From positions 744,001-808,000 of the forward strand of contig NZ_CP045652.1 in the NCBI RefSeq assembly GCF_009557615.1: a stretch of 64,000 bases of DNA. Direction: 5' to 3'. The position numbers were made by a program, and so were the translations under genes. This document shows positions 33,053 to 43,734 of this stretch, piece after piece. Within the stretch, counting starts at the first letter, position 1, and every line of letters begins with the position of its first letter. The notes beneath the pieces are model-generated. The model saw nothing but the letters and a program-made list of their open reading frames with translations. It was not told the origin of the DNA and did not search any database. The DNA is from Sphingobacteruim zhuxiongii (GTDB lineage Bacteria; Bacteroidota; Bacteroidia; Sphingobacteriales; Sphingobacteriaceae).

Positions 33053-34642
33053 TTACTTCGCTGCAGGTGTTTTGTCTACCACTAATTTATTGTCGCGGTT
33101 TGCAATTTCCCATGCTGTATGAAATACCAATTTCTCGCGTTTAGTCATCATGTTGAAATCGATACGATCTACGGTATCATTTGGTGTATGGTAGTCTGGA
33201 TGTAGACCTGAGAAAAAGAAAATAACAGGAATACCATGTTTCGCTAAATTATACTGATCGGAACGGTAATAAATACGCATAGGATCTTTAGGATCGTCAT
33301 ACATATAATCTAATTCCATTTGCGTATATGTTTTATTTGCTTGCTCATTGATTGCTTTCAACTCGCTACTTAACATATCGGACCCAATAGCGTGAATATA
33401 ATTATGATTCCCTTTTAAGTGCTTGTCATCAATACGTCCAATCATGTCCATATTTAAACAAGTTACCGTATTCGCTAGTGGAAAAACTGGGTGTTGTGAA
33501 TAGTAATCAGAACCTAATAATCCTTTTTCTTCCGCCGCAAAGCCCATAAAGAGAATAGTTCTTCTAGGTCCGTGTCCATCATTTTTAGCCGCAGCAAACG
33601 CTTTAGCCAGCTCTAGTACGCCTACAGTACCAGATCCGTTATCATCAGCACCAGGGAAAAAAGTTCCGTCAGGTAGGATACCATCGTGGTCATAGTGACT
33701 AGAGATAATTACAATCTCGTCTTTTTTGTCCGTTCCTTCGATGTAACCTAGTACGTTTGGATCGTTGAATTCTTCGGCTTTAATTCCCATCGACGCTTTC
33801 ACAGCTGTCTTTACGACAAATGAATTAGGCTTCTGGGTATTGTTAATCTTACTAACCGCTTTCTCTACAGTAGTTTTTTTCGCCGAAAGTATATTGTTAG
33901 CGGCTTCCAATGTAATATTTACTACCGGAGGATTCGTGTTGGTATTTGTTTGTTTTTCACTTTTATCGTTACGTAAGGTAAAACGACCTCCTGTCAGTCT
34001 TGCTCCAAAACGAGCAATCATATCTGATGTTTGTCTTCCCGTTGCAATGATTAATTTAGGCTTCAATTTCATTAATTCTTGAGCCTTCTTAAAACGACTA
34101 GTTGACCAGTCCGATTGTGTTTTATCTCCAGTGATTAATGAGTTTCCATTCTTGTCCGTAGGTTCTCCATCGCTAAGAAACATGACAATCTTTCCAGCGA
34201 TATCAAGACCTTTTAGGTCATTGTATTTTTCAGATTGAATGCCGTACCCTACAAAGACGATCTCGTTTGCATCGTAATTCGTTAAATCATTTGTGCCTTG
34301 AACGAACAAATCTTTACCATTGATCAGCTCAAGGTTATTAATCTTAAAATTATCCACAACATACGAGGATTTCTCTAATGCTACCGGTTGGAAATATGAT
34401 CCATTAACCGCTGGTTTTAATCCAAGATCTTTAAAAGTCTTGGCGATATATTCTGCAGCTTTTTGACCACCTTCTTGTCCGGTACCACGACCAGCATACT
34501 CTTTCGAGGTCAATGTAGTTAGATGTTCTCTTGCGGATTCTACTGTTAGTAATTCTGCGTATTTATTTTGAGTCGGGTTCTGCGCCATGCTACAACTGAA
34601 CATTGCTGGCAGCAAGAACGACAATACTAAATATTTTCTCAT
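33053..34642 (-). CDS. Secreted M28-family metallopeptidase (lipoprotein)
   Basis: 529 residues. Lipoprotein-type signal (FLLPAMFSC, Cys17). After a PA-like inserted domain (about 100-250, IVFVGYGIQS...) come the di-zinc peptidase motifs SSHYDHDG (His/Asp), PGADDNGSGTVGVLELAKA (Asp), AAEEKGLLGSDYY (Glu-Glu), NMDMIG (Asp) and a late His in DYHTPNDTVD. Probably an aminopeptidase in the periplasm or on the outer membrane; substrate unknown. Confidence 0.93.
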   Translation of the reverse strand: MRKYLVLSFLLPAMFSCSMAQNPTQNKYAELLTVESAREHLTTLTSKEYAGRGTGQEGGQKAAEYIAKTFKDLGLKPAVNGSYFQPVALEKSSYVVDNFKINNLELINGKDLFVQGTNDLTNYDANEIVFVGYGIQSEKYNDLKGLDIAGKIVMFLSDGEPTDKNGNSLITGDKTQSDWSTSRFKKAQELMKLKPKLIIATGRQTSDMIARFGARLTGGRFTLRNDKSEKQTNTNTNPPVVNITLEAANNILSAKKTTVEKAVSKINNTQKPNSFVVKTAVKASMGIKAEEFNDPNVLGYIEGTDKKDEIVIISSHYDHDGILPDGTFFPGADDNGSGTVGVLELAKAFAAAKNDGHGPRRTILFMGFAAEEKGLLGSDYYSQHPVFPLANTVTCLNMDMIGRIDDKHLKGNHNYIHAIGSDMLSSELKAINEQANKTYTQMELDYMYDDPKDPMRIYYRSDQYNLAKHGIPVIFFFSGLHPDYHTPNDTVDRIDFNMMTKREKLVFHTAWEIANRDNKLVVDKTPAAK

Positions 34643-34666
34643 ATAAACCAGTTTAATGATTTTTCC

Positions 34667-35104
34667 TTATGAACAAGCAATCTTGTTCACTCGGTTTTCA
34701 TGACGACCACCTTCAAAGTCAGTTGTCAAGAATGTTTTTACGATACGTTTAGCTAAGTCTAGATCGATAAAGCGTGCTGGGATACAAACTACATTTGCAT
34801 TGTTGTGTTGGCGTGCTAAGGCAGAGATTTCCTCTAACCAACAAATTGCTGCACGAATACCTTGGTGTTTATTTGCTGTAATAGCAACCCCATTTGCAGA
34901 TCCACAGATTAAGATACCCATGTCATTAGACTTATCCTCTACACTGCTAGCCACAGGGTGAGCAAAATCAGGGTAATCAACTGAATCAGTAGAATAGGTT
35001 CCGAAGTCCTGTACGGTATAACCTAATTCTTTTAAAAACTCAATGATCTCTGCTTTGTATTCAAATCCAGCATGATCTCCACCAATTGCAATTTTTTTTG
35101 ACAT
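34667..35104 (-). CDS. rpiB: Ribose-5-phosphate isomerase B
   Basis: 145 residues, usual length. IGGDHAGFEYKAEI (6-19), DYPDFAHPVA, LICGSANGVAITANKHQGIRAAIC with the catalytic Cys in GS-NG region (IC G...), and HNNANVVCIPARF identify RpiB. Interconverts ribose-5-P and ribulose-5-P in the pentose phosphate pathway. Adjacent to tatC (9-base gap). Confidence 0.95.
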   Translation of the reverse strand: MSKKIAIGGDHAGFEYKAEIIEFLKELGYTVQDFGTYSTDSVDYPDFAHPVASSVEDKSNDMGILICGSANGVAITANKHQGIRAAICWLEEISALARQHNNANVVCIPARFIDLDLAKRIVKTFLTTDFEGGRHENRVNKIACS

Positions 35105-35113
35105 GATATGTTA

Positions 35114-35983
35114 TTAACTGTTATAGAATTCTTTTTCTGCTTGTTGTTTGGCTCTCTTAACATTCGCTGAAACCATAATACTTAGTTCATATAAAATGAA
35201 CATTGGTGCACTTACCGTTAATAGGGTTATTATATCGGCAGTTGGAGTAATGATTGCAGCAATAACTAAGATAACAACAATAGCATAACGACGGCTCGCA
35301 CGCATAAATTCCGGCGTCATAATGCCAATTTTTGATAAAATAAAGATTAAGATAGGTAGGAGGAAGATAATTCCACAGCCTAATGTTAAAGTCGCTACGG
35401 TTGATAAATAAGAATCAATCGTAATTTCATTCGTTATTTCGGTACTTAGCGAGAAGTTGGCTAAAAAGTTTACAGAGAGTGGCACAACAATGTAATATCC
35501 AAATAACGCTCCTAATATGAATAGCATCGTTGCATAGAAAACAAAGCCTCTTGCAGATTTGCGTTCAACATCGGTAAGTGCCGGTTTTATAAATAACCAC
35601 ACTTCAAATAAAAGATATGGGAAACCCATGGCTACCGCCATTAGGAGACATGAGTTGATTTGGATCATAAATTGTCCAGCCAACTCTGTACTAATAATAT
35701 TGAAAGCCATACTGTCGACACAGAAGCCTTCAAGATTCATCATCTCACCGACTTTACACATCATGCGATATGTCCAGAAATCAAGCTTCTTTGGACCCAT
35801 AATAATTTCGTTGAAAACGAAATCGTAGAAGGTAAAGGAAAGGATAGCAAAAATGGTGATCGCAATCACCGCACGAATAATATGCCAACGGAGGACCTCT
35901 AGGTGATCAAAAAAGGACATCTCAGCTTCTATATTCTTGCCTTTATTCTTAATGGCTTCAATTAGTTTTAGATTCTTGGACAT
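35114..35983 (-). CDS. tatC: Sec-independent translocase subunit TatC
   Basis: 289 residues. Starts in the family way (EAEMSFFDHLEVLRWHIIRAV) and has six hydrophobic segments (VIAITIFAILSFTFYDFVF; LLMAVAMGFPYLLFEVWLFIKPAL; ARGFVFYATMLFILGALFGYY; LTLGCGIIFLLPILIFILSKIG; YAIVVILVIAAIITPTADII; LLTVSAPMFILYELSIMVS). Receptor for twin-arginine signal peptides; it serves exported proteins such as the isomerase-like gene at 18700. Confidence 0.96.
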   Translation of the reverse strand: MSKNLKLIEAIKNKGKNIEAEMSFFDHLEVLRWHIIRAVIAITIFAILSFTFYDFVFNEIIMGPKKLDFWTYRMMCKVGEMMNLEGFCVDSMAFNIISTELAGQFMIQINSCLLMAVAMGFPYLLFEVWLFIKPALTDVERKSARGFVFYATMLFILGALFGYYIVVPLSVNFLANFSLSTEITNEITIDSYLSTVATLTLGCGIIFLLPILIFILSKIGIMTPEFMRASRRYAIVVILVIAAIITPTADIITLLTVSAPMFILYELSIMVSANVKRAKQQAEKEFYNS

Positions 35984-36020
35984 GTAAGTTTATGTACGTG
36001 TAAATTGTTCGTAAGTAAAC

Positions 36021-36049
36021 AAAAATACCATTCTTCGGGAGAAGAATGG
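36021..36049 (-). terminator. accC terminator
   Basis: Perfect 9-bp stem CCATTCTTC / GAAGAATGG with a 4-base loop. A minus-strand TATTTTTG tail follows. Ends the plsX-fabH-accBC run. Confidence 0.85.
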
Positions 36050-36075
36050 CATGTTTTGCTTATGTAAAATAAATA

Positions 36076-37437
36076 TTATACAACTTCCTCATCAGGATAC
36101 TGCGTCAGGTCGAATGTTTCCATAAATTTAGTGGTGAAATTACCAGCTCTAAAGTTTGGATCACGCATTAGACGTAGGTGAAGTGGAATAGTTGTTTTTA
36201 CACCTTCGATTACAAATTCACTTAATGCTCGTTCCATTGTGTTTAGCGCTTCTTCACGTGTCTGCGCCACACAAATTAACTTAGCAATCATTGAATCATA
36301 ATTCGGAGGGATTGTATATCCTGAGTACACATGTGTATCGACACGAACGCCATGACCTCCCGGTGAATGGAAGTTCGTAATTTTTCCTGGCGACGGGCGG
36401 AAATTATTGAATGGGTCTTCCGCATTGATACGACACTCAATAGCATGCATGGTTGGTTCATAACTCTTACCTGAGATAGGAATTCCTGCCGCTACTTTAA
36501 TTTGTTCTTTGATTAAGTCGAAGTTAATAACCTCTTCTGTTACCGGATGTTCTACTTGGATACGTGTGTTCATCTCCATGAAGTAGAAGTTACGGTGTTT
36601 ATCAACCAAAAATTCAATGGTTCCAGCGCCTTCATATTTCACTGCAGAGGCACCTTTGATTGCCGCTTCACCCATCTTAGCACGTAATTCCGGCGTAATA
36701 AAAGGTGATGGCGCTTCTTCTACCAATTTCTGGTGACGGCGTTGAATAGAACAGTCACGTTCTGAAAGGTGACAAACAGTACCGTATTGATCTCCGATTA
36801 CTTGGATTTCAATATGGCGTGGGTCTTCAACGTATTTTTCTAAATAAATACCATCATTTCCAAAGGCAGCACCTGCTTCTTGACGAGCTGAATCCCATGC
36901 TGGTTCAAACTCTTCATCTTTCCAAACGATACGCATACCACGTCCACCACCACCGGCAGTAGCTTTCAAAATAATAGGGTAGGTCATCTCGTTGGCTAGT
37001 TTCAGACCAGTCTTTACATCAGGAACTAAACCGTCCGAACCCGGAACAGTTGGAACCCCAGCTAGTTTCATGGTCTCCTTCGCAGAAGCTTTATCTCCCA
37101 TTTTCTCTATTTGCTCTGCTGTAGCACCAATAAACTTGATACCATATTCAGCACAAATAGCAGAGAATTTCGCGTTTTCAGATAAGAAACCGTATCCCGG
37201 GTGAATGGCATCAGCATTTGTTAGTTCTGCTGCTGCGATAATATTGGGGATATTTAAATAGGAATCTTTACTTGCTGGAGGACCAATACAAACCGCTTCG
37301 TCCGCAAAACGAACGTGTAAACTATCGCGGTCAGCAGTGGAATACACAGCCACACTTTGAATACCCATCTCTTTACAAGTACGGATAATTCTTAATGCGA
37401 TTTCGCCTCTATTGGCAATTAATATTTTTTTAAACAT
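36076..37437 (-). CDS. accC: Acetyl-CoA carboxylase biotin carboxylase
   Basis: 453 residues. [22 protein letters not shown] (N-terminal fold), [22 protein letters not shown] (ATP-grasp glycine loop), [22 protein letters not shown] site ([15 protein letters not shown]), [14 protein letters not shown] and INAEDPF are all visible. Carboxylates biotin on AccB. Downstream of accB in the same transcription unit. Confidence 0.97.
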   Translation of the reverse strand: MFKKILIANRGEIALRIIRTCKEMGIQSVAVYSTADRDSLHVRFADEAVCIGPPASKDSYLNIPNIIAAAELTNADAIHPGYGFLSENAKFSAICAEYGIKFIGATAEQIEKMGDKASAKETMKLAGVPTVPGSDGLVPDVKTGLKLANEMTYPIILKATAGGGGRGMRIVWKDEEFEPAWDSARQEAGAAFGNDGIYLEKYVEDPRHIEIQVIGDQYGTVCHLSERDCSIQRRHQKLVEEAPSPFITPELRAKMGEAAIKGASAVKYEGAGTIEFLVDKHRNFYFMEMNTRIQVEHPVTEEVINFDLIKEQIKVAAGIPISGKSYEPTMHAIECRINAEDPFNNFRPSPGKITNFHSPGGHGVRVDTHVYSGYTIPPNYDSMIAKLICVAQTREEALNTMERALSEFVIEGVKTTIPLHLRLMRDPNFRAGNFTTKFMETFDLTQYPDEEVV

Positions 37438-37497
37438 AGTTTTAAATGATGTAATACTTTTCCCTTAGGCTTAAATTCTAGAACTTGCGTTCAGAGT

Positions 37498-37971
37498 TTA
37501 GCGAGGATCTACCAAGAATAACGGTTGATCGTATTCCACAGGTTGTGCATCATTAACTAGGATTTTCACGATTTTACCAGAAACTTCTGATTCAATTTCG
37601 TTGAAAAGTTTCATTGCTTCTACAATACACAATACTTTACCTGGAGCTATTTCGTCTCCAACGTTTACAAATGAACCTTTTTCTGGACCCGGTGAACGGT
37701 AGAAAGTACCGATAATCGGAGATTTAATCGTAATAAACTTAGATTCTTCATCAACAGGTGCTGCTGCAACAGGAGCTGCTGGAGCAGTAGCAGGTACTGC
37801 AACCGGAGCGGCAACTGGTGCTACTGTAGGTACTGTTGCTGTAACGTAAGTTGGTTCTTGATTTGTTTTAATTGTGATTTTGAAATCTTTTTCTTCGATA
37901 GAAACTTCATTAACACCCGATTTTGAAACAAATTTGATTAAATCTTGAATTTGTTTAATATCCATACTCAT
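37498..37971 (-). CDS. accB: Biotin carboxyl carrier protein
   Basis: 157 residues. N-terminal helical arm, an Ala/Pro/Val-rich linker (about 45-75), and the biotinyl domain with the biotinylation site EAMKLFNEIE. Carries CO2 between AccC and the carboxyltransferase. Confidence 0.97.
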   Translation of the reverse strand: MSMDIKQIQDLIKFVSKSGVNEVSIEEKDFKITIKTNQEPTYVTATVPTVAPVAAPVAVPATAPAAPVAAAPVDEESKFITIKSPIIGTFYRSPGPEKGSFVNVGDEIAPGKVLCIVEAMKLFNEIESEVSGKIVKILVNDAQPVEYDQPLFLVDPR

Positions 37972-38039
37972 ATGCTAGTAGGTTAAGTTATTTTAATGTG
38001 AAAAAATTGTAAACTGTAAAGGTAATAAATTCTCGGAGA

Positions 38040-39029
38040 TTAGTATGCCCATTTTAAATATACGGACCCCCAAGTAAAGCCACCTCCAAAGGCAGCCAAG
38101 ATCAAATTATCGCCCTTTTTCAACTTGCTTTCCCATTCCCATAAACACATAGGAATCGTTGCGCTAGTTGTGTTACCGTATTTTTGTATATTGACCATTA
38201 CCTTTTCTTCAGGTAATCCAGCTCGTTCTGCAGTCGCATCAATGATACGTTTGTTTGCTTGATGTGGAACTAACCAAGCCACATCTTCGGCCTTTAAATT
38301 ATTGCGTTCCATAACCTCGGCTGCAACATCAGCCATATTGGTTACTGCGAACTTAAACACTGTACGACCTTCTTGGTACGCATAGTGTAATCCCGCGTCC
38401 ACTGTTTCGTGACTCGCAGGATGTAATGAACCTCCACCTTTAATATTTAGGTATTGTCCACCTGAACCGTCAGTGCGTAGAATAGAGTCTTGTAGGCCAT
38501 ATCCTTCGGTATTTGGTTCTAGGAGTACACAACCACATCCGTCACCAAATAGGATACAAGTATTTCTATCCTTATAGTTAACGACTGATGACATCTTATC
38601 TCCACCAACAACTAATACCTTTTTATGTTTGCCAGATTCAATAAATTGAGCTGCTGTTGTTAGTCCAAATAAGAAACCAGAACATGCTGCTTGCAAATCA
38701 TATCCCCAAGCATTTTTAGCACCAATCTTATCGGCTAAGATATTTGCAGTAGCAGGGAACAACATATCCGGAGTACTCGTACAGAAAATGATTAATTCAA
38801 TCTCTTCTGCAGAGATTCCTCTTTTTTCTAGTAAACCTTTAACTGCTGGTACTGCTAAGTCGGAAGTCGCTTTATTTGGATCTTTTAAAATTCTTCTTTC
38901 GCTGATACCTGTGCGGCTAACAATCCACTCGTCATTCGTATCAACCATTGTTTCCAACTCTTTGTTGGTTAGAATATAGTCTGGAACATAGCCATTTACA
39001 GCGGTAATTGCCGCTTGAATTTTCGACAT
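38040..39029 (-). CDS. fabH: 3-oxoacyl-ACP synthase III
   Basis: 329 residues. Thiolase fold with catalytic Cys in [13 protein letters not shown] (about 112), His in [11 protein letters not shown] (about 250) and Asn in [11 protein letters not shown] (about 280). Starts the fatty acid cycle by condensing acetyl-CoA with malonyl-ACP. Between plsX and accB, the common fab arrangement. Confidence 0.97.
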   Translation of the reverse strand: MSKIQAAITAVNGYVPDYILTNKELETMVDTNDEWIVSRTGISERRILKDPNKATSDLAVPAVKGLLEKRGISAEEIELIIFCTSTPDMLFPATANILADKIGAKNAWGYDLQAACSGFLFGLTTAAQFIESGKHKKVLVVGGDKMSSVVNYKDRNTCILFGDGCGCVLLEPNTEGYGLQDSILRTDGSGGQYLNIKGGGSLHPASHETVDAGLHYAYQEGRTVFKFAVTNMADVAAEVMERNNLKAEDVAWLVPHQANKRIIDATAERAGLPEEKVMVNIQKYGNTTSATIPMCLWEWESKLKKGDNLILAAFGGGFTWGSVYLKWAY

Positions 39030-39034
39030 ATCAA

Positions 39035-39973
39035 TTAATTAAAAGCTGATCTGATCTTCTCAATAAACTGAGAAGCTATCATATCTCTTGACAATAAAAC
39101 CATATTTTTAATAGCCTCAGGAGTTGATATACCATGGCCAATGATAACCGGTGCATTCACCCCTAAAATCGGGCTGCCGCCATAGCGTTCATAATTAAAG
39201 CGGTCGAAGAATGGGTCTTTAAAACCTTTCTTCAATGTAACCACATAAAATGATTCAGCTAGCTTCAGCGCCACATTTCCAGTGTATCCATCACAAACGA
39301 TAACATCTGCATGGTCGCTAAATAAGTCACGTCCTTCAGCGTTTCCAATAAAATTGATTTTGTTGTTTGCTTTTAATAATGGGTAGGTGGCAACGGTTAG
39401 GTTATTTCCTTTTTCTTCCTCTTCACCGATGTTTAATAGACCAACTTTCGGCGTAGGGATGCCATAGACATGCTCCGCGTATAAACTGCCAAGAAGGGCA
39501 AATTGGTTTAACATTTCAGGTTTACAGTCTGCATTAGCACCTACGTCAAGCAGGATTCCAAAGCCTTCCTTTAATTTAGGGACATTGGTTGCGATAGCAG
39601 GGCGTAAAACTCCTGGGATAGTCTTCACGCTAAACATAGCGCCAACTAACATTGCTCCAGTGTTTCCCGCCGAAGAAAAAGAATCTATCTCCGCAGATTT
39701 TAGTAGTTCAAACCCTTTTGCAATAGATGAATTGGGTTTCTGTGTGATAGCTTTGGTTGGGTGTTCGTGCATACTGATATTCTCAGGAGCATGAACGTAA
39801 TCAAATTTTGAGGGGTCGGATCCCGCCGCTTCTATAGCTTTTCTGGTGGCATGTTCGTCGCCAAATAACACTATGCGTTGAGATTCGTCTAGCAATTTTT
39901 GAGCTTCAATTGCGCCCTTGATGTTCGACTCAGGTGCATAATCTCCCCCCAATACGTCTAATCCAATCTTCAT
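39035..39973 (-). CDS. plsX: Phosphate acyltransferase PlsX
   Basis: 312 residues. [23 protein letters not shown] at the start, [18 protein letters not shown] and [15 protein letters not shown] are PlsX motifs. Makes acyl-phosphate from acyl-ACP for membrane lipid synthesis. Five bases upstream of fabH, behind a hairpin that separates it from rpmF. Confidence 0.96.
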   Translation of the reverse strand: MKIGLDVLGGDYAPESNIKGAIEAQKLLDESQRIVLFGDEHATRKAIEAAGSDPSKFDYVHAPENISMHEHPTKAITQKPNSSIAKGFELLKSAEIDSFSSAGNTGAMLVGAMFSVKTIPGVLRPAIATNVPKLKEGFGILLDVGANADCKPEMLNQFALLGSLYAEHVYGIPTPKVGLLNIGEEEEKGNNLTVATYPLLKANNKINFIGNAEGRDLFSDHADVIVCDGYTGNVALKLAESFYVVTLKKGFKDPFFDRFNYERYGGSPILGVNAPVIIGHGISTPEAIKNMVLLSRDMIASQFIEKIRSAFN

Positions 39974-40004
39974 TCGTAATTATTTAGAATATTCAATATT
40001 ACGC

Positions 40005-40063
40005 AAAAAACATCCCAAAGTAAAGTGAATAATATAAAATATTACACTTTTTTGGGATGTTTA
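40005..40063 (-). terminator. Long hairpin between rpmF and plsX, terminator or attenuator
   Basis: Stem AAACATCCCAAA / TTTGGGATGTTT extended by CACTTT/AAAGTG across a bulge, with an AT-rich loop and, on the minus strand, six T after the stem (TGTTTTTTG). Between two genes usually expressed together, so it may tune the rpmF-to-plsX ratio or end the yceD-rpmF transcript. Confidence 0.6.
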
Positions 40064-40078
40064 CTCTGAATGATGTCG

Positions 40079-40270
40079 TTAGACAGTAGCAGTGTTTTCG
40101 ATAATTAATTTACCGTTGTAATATAAATTACCATCTACTGTGTAAGCACGGTGTGGTGTGTGAACCGCGCCAGTTTCTTTACAAACTGTTAAGCTAGGTA
40201 ACTCAGCTTTATAGTGTGTTCTTCTTTTGTCTCTTCTAGATTTAGAAGTTTTACGTTTTGGATGTGCCAT
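40079..40270 (-). CDS. rpmF: 50S ribosomal protein L32
   Basis: 63 residues. [26 protein letters not shown] then [17 protein letters not shown] is the L32 pattern. Only one Cys, so it is the zinc-free form. Followed by plsX and preceded by the DUF177 gene, the widespread order. Confidence 0.96.
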   Translation of the reverse strand: MAHPKRKTSKSRRDKRRTHYKAELPSLTVCKETGAVHTPHRAYTVDGNLYYNGKLIIENTATV

Positions 40271-40285
40271 CTCGTATTTCTCGTT

Positions 40286-40825
40286 TTAGTTATTCTTAAT
40301 ATTTTTTAATGCTTCCCAACGCGGATCGATATTCTCGTCATCCGCAATTGATGATTCTTCGTCCTGCTCGCTTTGCAACATGTTTAACATCTCCGGATCG
40401 CAGCTGATGTTTTCACCTTGTTCACTACATTTAGTGTACGGTGGAACTGCAACATTGATGTACTCGTATAAAAGAGGGGCGATGTCTAATTCGTAATCGT
40501 TTTTAGAAAGCATGATAACCTCTTCGGTCTCATCTTGCCAATCTTCTTCCGAAAACTTAATTAGCGCGCGCTCTTTAATTTGAATTGGAGCGTCAAATTG
40601 TGATAAACACACATCGCAAGTTAGTTTCATGCTGCCTTTGATGACAAAATTAGCAATCAACATGTTTTCCTGTTTCTGTATTTCTACTACAACTTTCAAG
40701 TCGCCTTCCTTTACTAAGGAATGTTCATAACAAGCAAAGAACTTCTCATCTACTTCAAAGTCAAAACTGTGCTTTCCTGTCGAAAGACCTGAAAATGGTA
40801 TTCTATATTGTTTTAGATACTTCAC
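40286..40825 (-). CDS. DUF177 (YceD-like) protein
   Basis: 179 residues, encoded before rpmF as in most bacteria. The family motif region CDVCLSQFDAPIQIKERALIKF and the acidic C-terminus (EQDEESSIADDENIDPRWEALKNI) are present. Members are needed for 23S rRNA accumulation in some species. Confidence 0.9.
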   Translation of the reverse strand: MKYLKQYRIPFSGLSTGKHSFDFEVDEKFFACYEHSLVKEGDLKVVVEIQKQENMLIANFVIKGSMKLTCDVCLSQFDAPIQIKERALIKFSEEDWQDETEEVIMLSKNDYELDIAPLLYEYINVAVPPYTKCSEQGENISCDPEMLNMLQSEQDEESSIADDENIDPRWEALKNIKNN

Positions 40826-40898
40826 AATCCTGCATTTGAGCCTGCAAAAATAACCATTAATTAGGTATAAATGAAATTTATTTTAAAAAATGTTATAC

Positions 40899-41567
40899 CT
40901 ATTCGTAATAGTTTTTGCCTAATTCTATTTTAGGGCGGTCTGTCGACATTCGCCATTTATTTGTATCCCGAAGAGAATATGCGCACCCGCAATACTCTTG
41001 CATATAAAAGCGTTCACGTTTGCTAATTTCTAACATACGTGAGGATCCTCCTTTTTTTCGCCAATTAAGCGTCCAATAATCCATATTGGGGTGACGTGAA
41101 GCAGCACGAACACCGCAATCGTTTATCTGGCTCATCGTTTTCCAACGTGAAATACCCAATGAGCTTGAGATAACGTCGAAACCATTTGCGGCCGCATACT
41201 CAGCTGTTTTTTCAAAGCGCATATCGAAACACATTGTGCAACGAATGCCTCTTTCTGGTTCATTTTCCATGCCTTTAGCCAGCTCAAACCAGTGATCAAC
41301 ATCGTAATCCGCATCAATAAAGGGAATGTTATGCTTCTCTGCAAAGCGGATGTTCTCCTCTTTGCGTAAATCATATTCCTTACGTGGATGAATGTTCGGG
41401 TTGTAAAAATAGATTGTAAATTCGATGTCAGATGCTATCAGCGCCTCCATCACTTCTCCTGAACATGGTGCACAACAGGAATGTAGCAATAGTTTCTTCC
41501 CTTCATTGGGTAATACCAACTTTTCCCTTTCGAAATCTTTATTCTCCATTGCATTCAATTCAATCAT
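40899..41567 (-). CDS. queH: Epoxyqueuosine reductase QueH
   Basis: 222 residues (203-216 if the later Met at 41549 is used). QueH Cys sites: [33 protein letters not shown] and [10 protein letters not shown], with [20 protein letters not shown] between. Performs the last step of queuosine in tRNA where QueG is absent. Not linked to other que genes here. Confidence 0.9.
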   Translation of the reverse strand: MIELNAMENKDFEREKLVLPNEGKKLLLHSCCAPCSGEVMEALIASDIEFTIYFYNPNIHPRKEYDLRKEENIRFAEKHNIPFIDADYDVDHWFELAKGMENEPERGIRCTMCFDMRFEKTAEYAAANGFDVISSSLGISRWKTMSQINDCGVRAASRHPNMDYWTLNWRKKGGSSRMLEISKRERFYMQEYCGCAYSLRDTNKWRMSTDRPKIELGKNYYE

Positions 41568-41648
41568 GCAATGTTACATAAATACCTTTATTTAATCAAA
41601 TTAACATTTCTTCACGCTCGAAGATCGCCCTGAATAGCGATAATTTTT

Positions 41649-41656
41649 TACATTTG
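41649..41656 (+). promoter_or_regulatory. Candidate lipoprotein promoter -7 box
   Basis: TACATTTG fits TAnnTTTG. It lies 18 bases before the ATG at 41674, which predicts a leader of about 14 bases. Confidence 0.55.
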
Positions 41657-41673
41657 TAATAAAATAAAGAAGC

Positions 41674-42741
41674 ATGAGTTTAAGATGGTTTTTTGGGTTA
41701 GCAATGTTAGCAACACTAATAGGGTTTATTTCCTGCAAGCGCGATGATGATGAGCCCATTGTAAATAGAGATTTTTCTAGACTCTATATGTCATTTTCAG
41801 AATATGATAATAGTAGCCAGCCGATTAAACCAGTGAATGTCGGGGTATTAGCTCGTGCGGATTCTACCAATTTCGATGATCAGAGAAATTTTCAATCTTT
41901 TATTTCTGCTACAAATGGAGCAAGTGCAATAACTTTTAATCCAGCAGCTCAACGTATTTTTGTGGCTTCAAGTAATATTAGGGGAAGGGATTCAACTATT
42001 CAGATTTTCACGGTTGCTAAAGAAGGAACGGTCGCTAATTCGGGAGTAATTGAAAATAAGCATATTATTTCCGTTACTGGACTTTTGTATTATCCTAGTT
42101 TAGATAATTTATATGCGGTAGAATATAGTAAGAATACAATTATAGTCTATAATAGGCCAAAAGGTAGAAATGGGCGAATGAATGCGTCGCATCGCTTTAT
42201 TATACCTGATGACAAGAATCTCAAACCATGGGATATTGCCATGTATAAAAATGTCGTTTATGTAACTCGAACAGGTAACAACGGAGGTATCGATGTTTTC
42301 GAGAATATTGCGTCGGTTAGACAAGATACGCTCACTGAAGATGTGAAGCCTCAAAAACAGTTACGTTTAACAGGATCTCATAATATAAAAGGTATTTCAC
42401 TCGATACAGTCAACAATATGCTTGCCCTCACGGATTACTCTGGAAGTGGAGATGCTGCTGTAGGTCGAATCCTTATTTTTGATAATTTTAATGCTTTGCT
42501 AGACGCTGGAGGTGAGATGACTCCATCTAGAATTATTACTGGACCCAATACCGGTTTACGACAACCGTCTGACGTTGAGCTTGATTTTAAGGCAGGGAGT
42601 AAATATCTATATGTATCCGATCCTCAATCGAAGTCGGTATACCGATTCTTGAAGACTGCGGATGGTGATGAAAAACCTGAGAGTACTTTCCGATTAGGTG
42701 AAAATTCTTCGCCAGTTGGTTTATCACTGGATTCCAGGTAA
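41674..42741 (+). CDS. Lipoprotein with beta-propeller-like repeats
   Basis: 355 residues. Lipobox FISC (Cys22) after a hydrophobic helix. The rest has repeated blade-like units (GASAITFNPAAQRIFVAS; VTGLLYYPSLDNLYAVEY; KPWDIAMYKNVVYVTR; IKGISLDTVNNMLALTD; PSDVELDFKAGSKYLYVSD) of a periplasmic propeller. No catalytic motif. Function unknown. Followed by a good terminator. Confidence 0.75.
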   Translation: MSLRWFFGLAMLATLIGFISCKRDDDEPIVNRDFSRLYMSFSEYDNSSQPIKPVNVGVLARADSTNFDDQRNFQSFISATNGASAITFNPAAQRIFVASSNIRGRDSTIQIFTVAKEGTVANSGVIENKHIISVTGLLYYPSLDNLYAVEYSKNTIIVYNRPKGRNGRMNASHRFIIPDDKNLKPWDIAMYKNVVYVTRTGNNGGIDVFENIASVRQDTLTEDVKPQKQLRLTGSHNIKGISLDTVNNMLALTDYSGSGDAAVGRILIFDNFNALLDAGGEMTPSRIITGPNTGLRQPSDVELDFKAGSKYLYVSDPQSKSVYRFLKTADGDEKPESTFRLGENSSPVGLSLDSR

Positions 42742-42762
42742 TATAAAAACAAAACTTATTGA

Positions 42763-42788
42763 AGGGATAGTGTTTACTATCCCTTTTT
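42763..42788 (+). terminator. Terminator of the lipoprotein gene
   Basis: Perfect 8-bp stem GGGATAGT / ACTATCCC with a 4-base loop and five T. Confidence 0.88.
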
Positions 42789-42848
42789 GCATTTATATAA
42801 GTCCATTTGTAAGTCGAATTTATTGAGCCAAGAAACGATAACGTTGCT

Positions 42849-43694
42849 TTAATCCTCCAGTAGACGCAGTAATAATTCTATATCCATGCGTTTTTCAGCA
42901 TTGTCTATATGCTCGTAAGCGGCAATCAGATTCCTCAGCACACGTTTAATAATAGAAAGGTTATCGCAGGGCAATGTGTATTCGTCTGATAGTGGAAGGT
43001 TTAATTGTCTCAAGAAGGCGAAAATATCTTCCTCACGCATGATTTGCCCTCGGTTGAATACATTGATATAAAAAGCAACCTTTTCTGGGTCTTGACTGTC
43101 CATAAAGGCTAAGACAAAATGCTTTGGAAGGTTAACTCCGTAAACAGGAATATCCAACTTCTCGGCGACCAATGCATATATACATGCTAAACTTATTGGG
43201 TTGCCTTTCTTGCTTTCTAAGACCTTGTGAATAAATGAATTTTGAGGATCATGGTAGTTCGAAGTATTTCCTGAAAGTCCGAATTCGCGAAAGATAATAT
43301 TGTTCAATAATTTCACTTGCTCGAGCGGACTCATATCATACATGAGGTTATACCATGCATTACGACGAAGTTCTGCCAACTGATAGTAAACCTGATCTTC
43401 GTTGAGATTTGGATATTGATAGCGATTGATAATCAATAAGCCCTCGAGAAGGTCTTCTTGGTTATTTAACTTCCAAAGTTGTAAATCATTTTTGACCTGA
43501 TCGAATTGAATTTTATGAATAATATTCTCTATTCGGCTTTGAGATAAGGGGTCGAAGGAGGATTCCCAGGAACTTTCCAATAATGGAATTACTTCGGGAC
43601 CACAAGTGATAAGTTTGTGTTCTATCTCCTGAAAAATTCCTTTATCCGGGTCATCCAATAAGGATATAAGTGCCTTTATTTCCTTTTCATTCAC
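42849..43694 (-). CDS. SirB1-like transglutaminase-fold protein
   Basis: About 281 residues from GTG 43694, where homolog-like sequence begins (VNEKEIKALISLLDDPD). The frame is open to 43748 but starts with TTG inside the ABC gene. The C-terminal half has the family motif KGNPISLACIYALVAEKLDIPVYGVNLPKHFVLAFMD, with His in the expected place but Ser-Leu-Ala where the usual Cys may be. SirB1 proteins have a transglutaminase-like core of unclear role. Confidence 0.8.
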   Translation of the reverse strand: MNEKEIKALISLLDDPDKGIFQEIEHKLITCGPEVIPLLESSWESSFDPLSQSRIENIIHKIQFDQVKNDLQLWKLNNQEDLLEGLLIINRYQYPNLNEDQVYYQLAELRRNAWYNLMYDMSPLEQVKLLNNIIFREFGLSGNTSNYHDPQNSFIHKVLESKKGNPISLACIYALVAEKLDIPVYGVNLPKHFVLAFMDSQDPEKVAFYINVFNRGQIMREEDIFAFLRQLNLPLSDEYTLPCDNLSIIKRVLRNLIAAYEHIDNAEKRMDIELLLRLLED

Positions 43695-43734
43695 ATTTAA
43701 AATTAGCGAAATAAAGACACAAATACAAGTTTTG

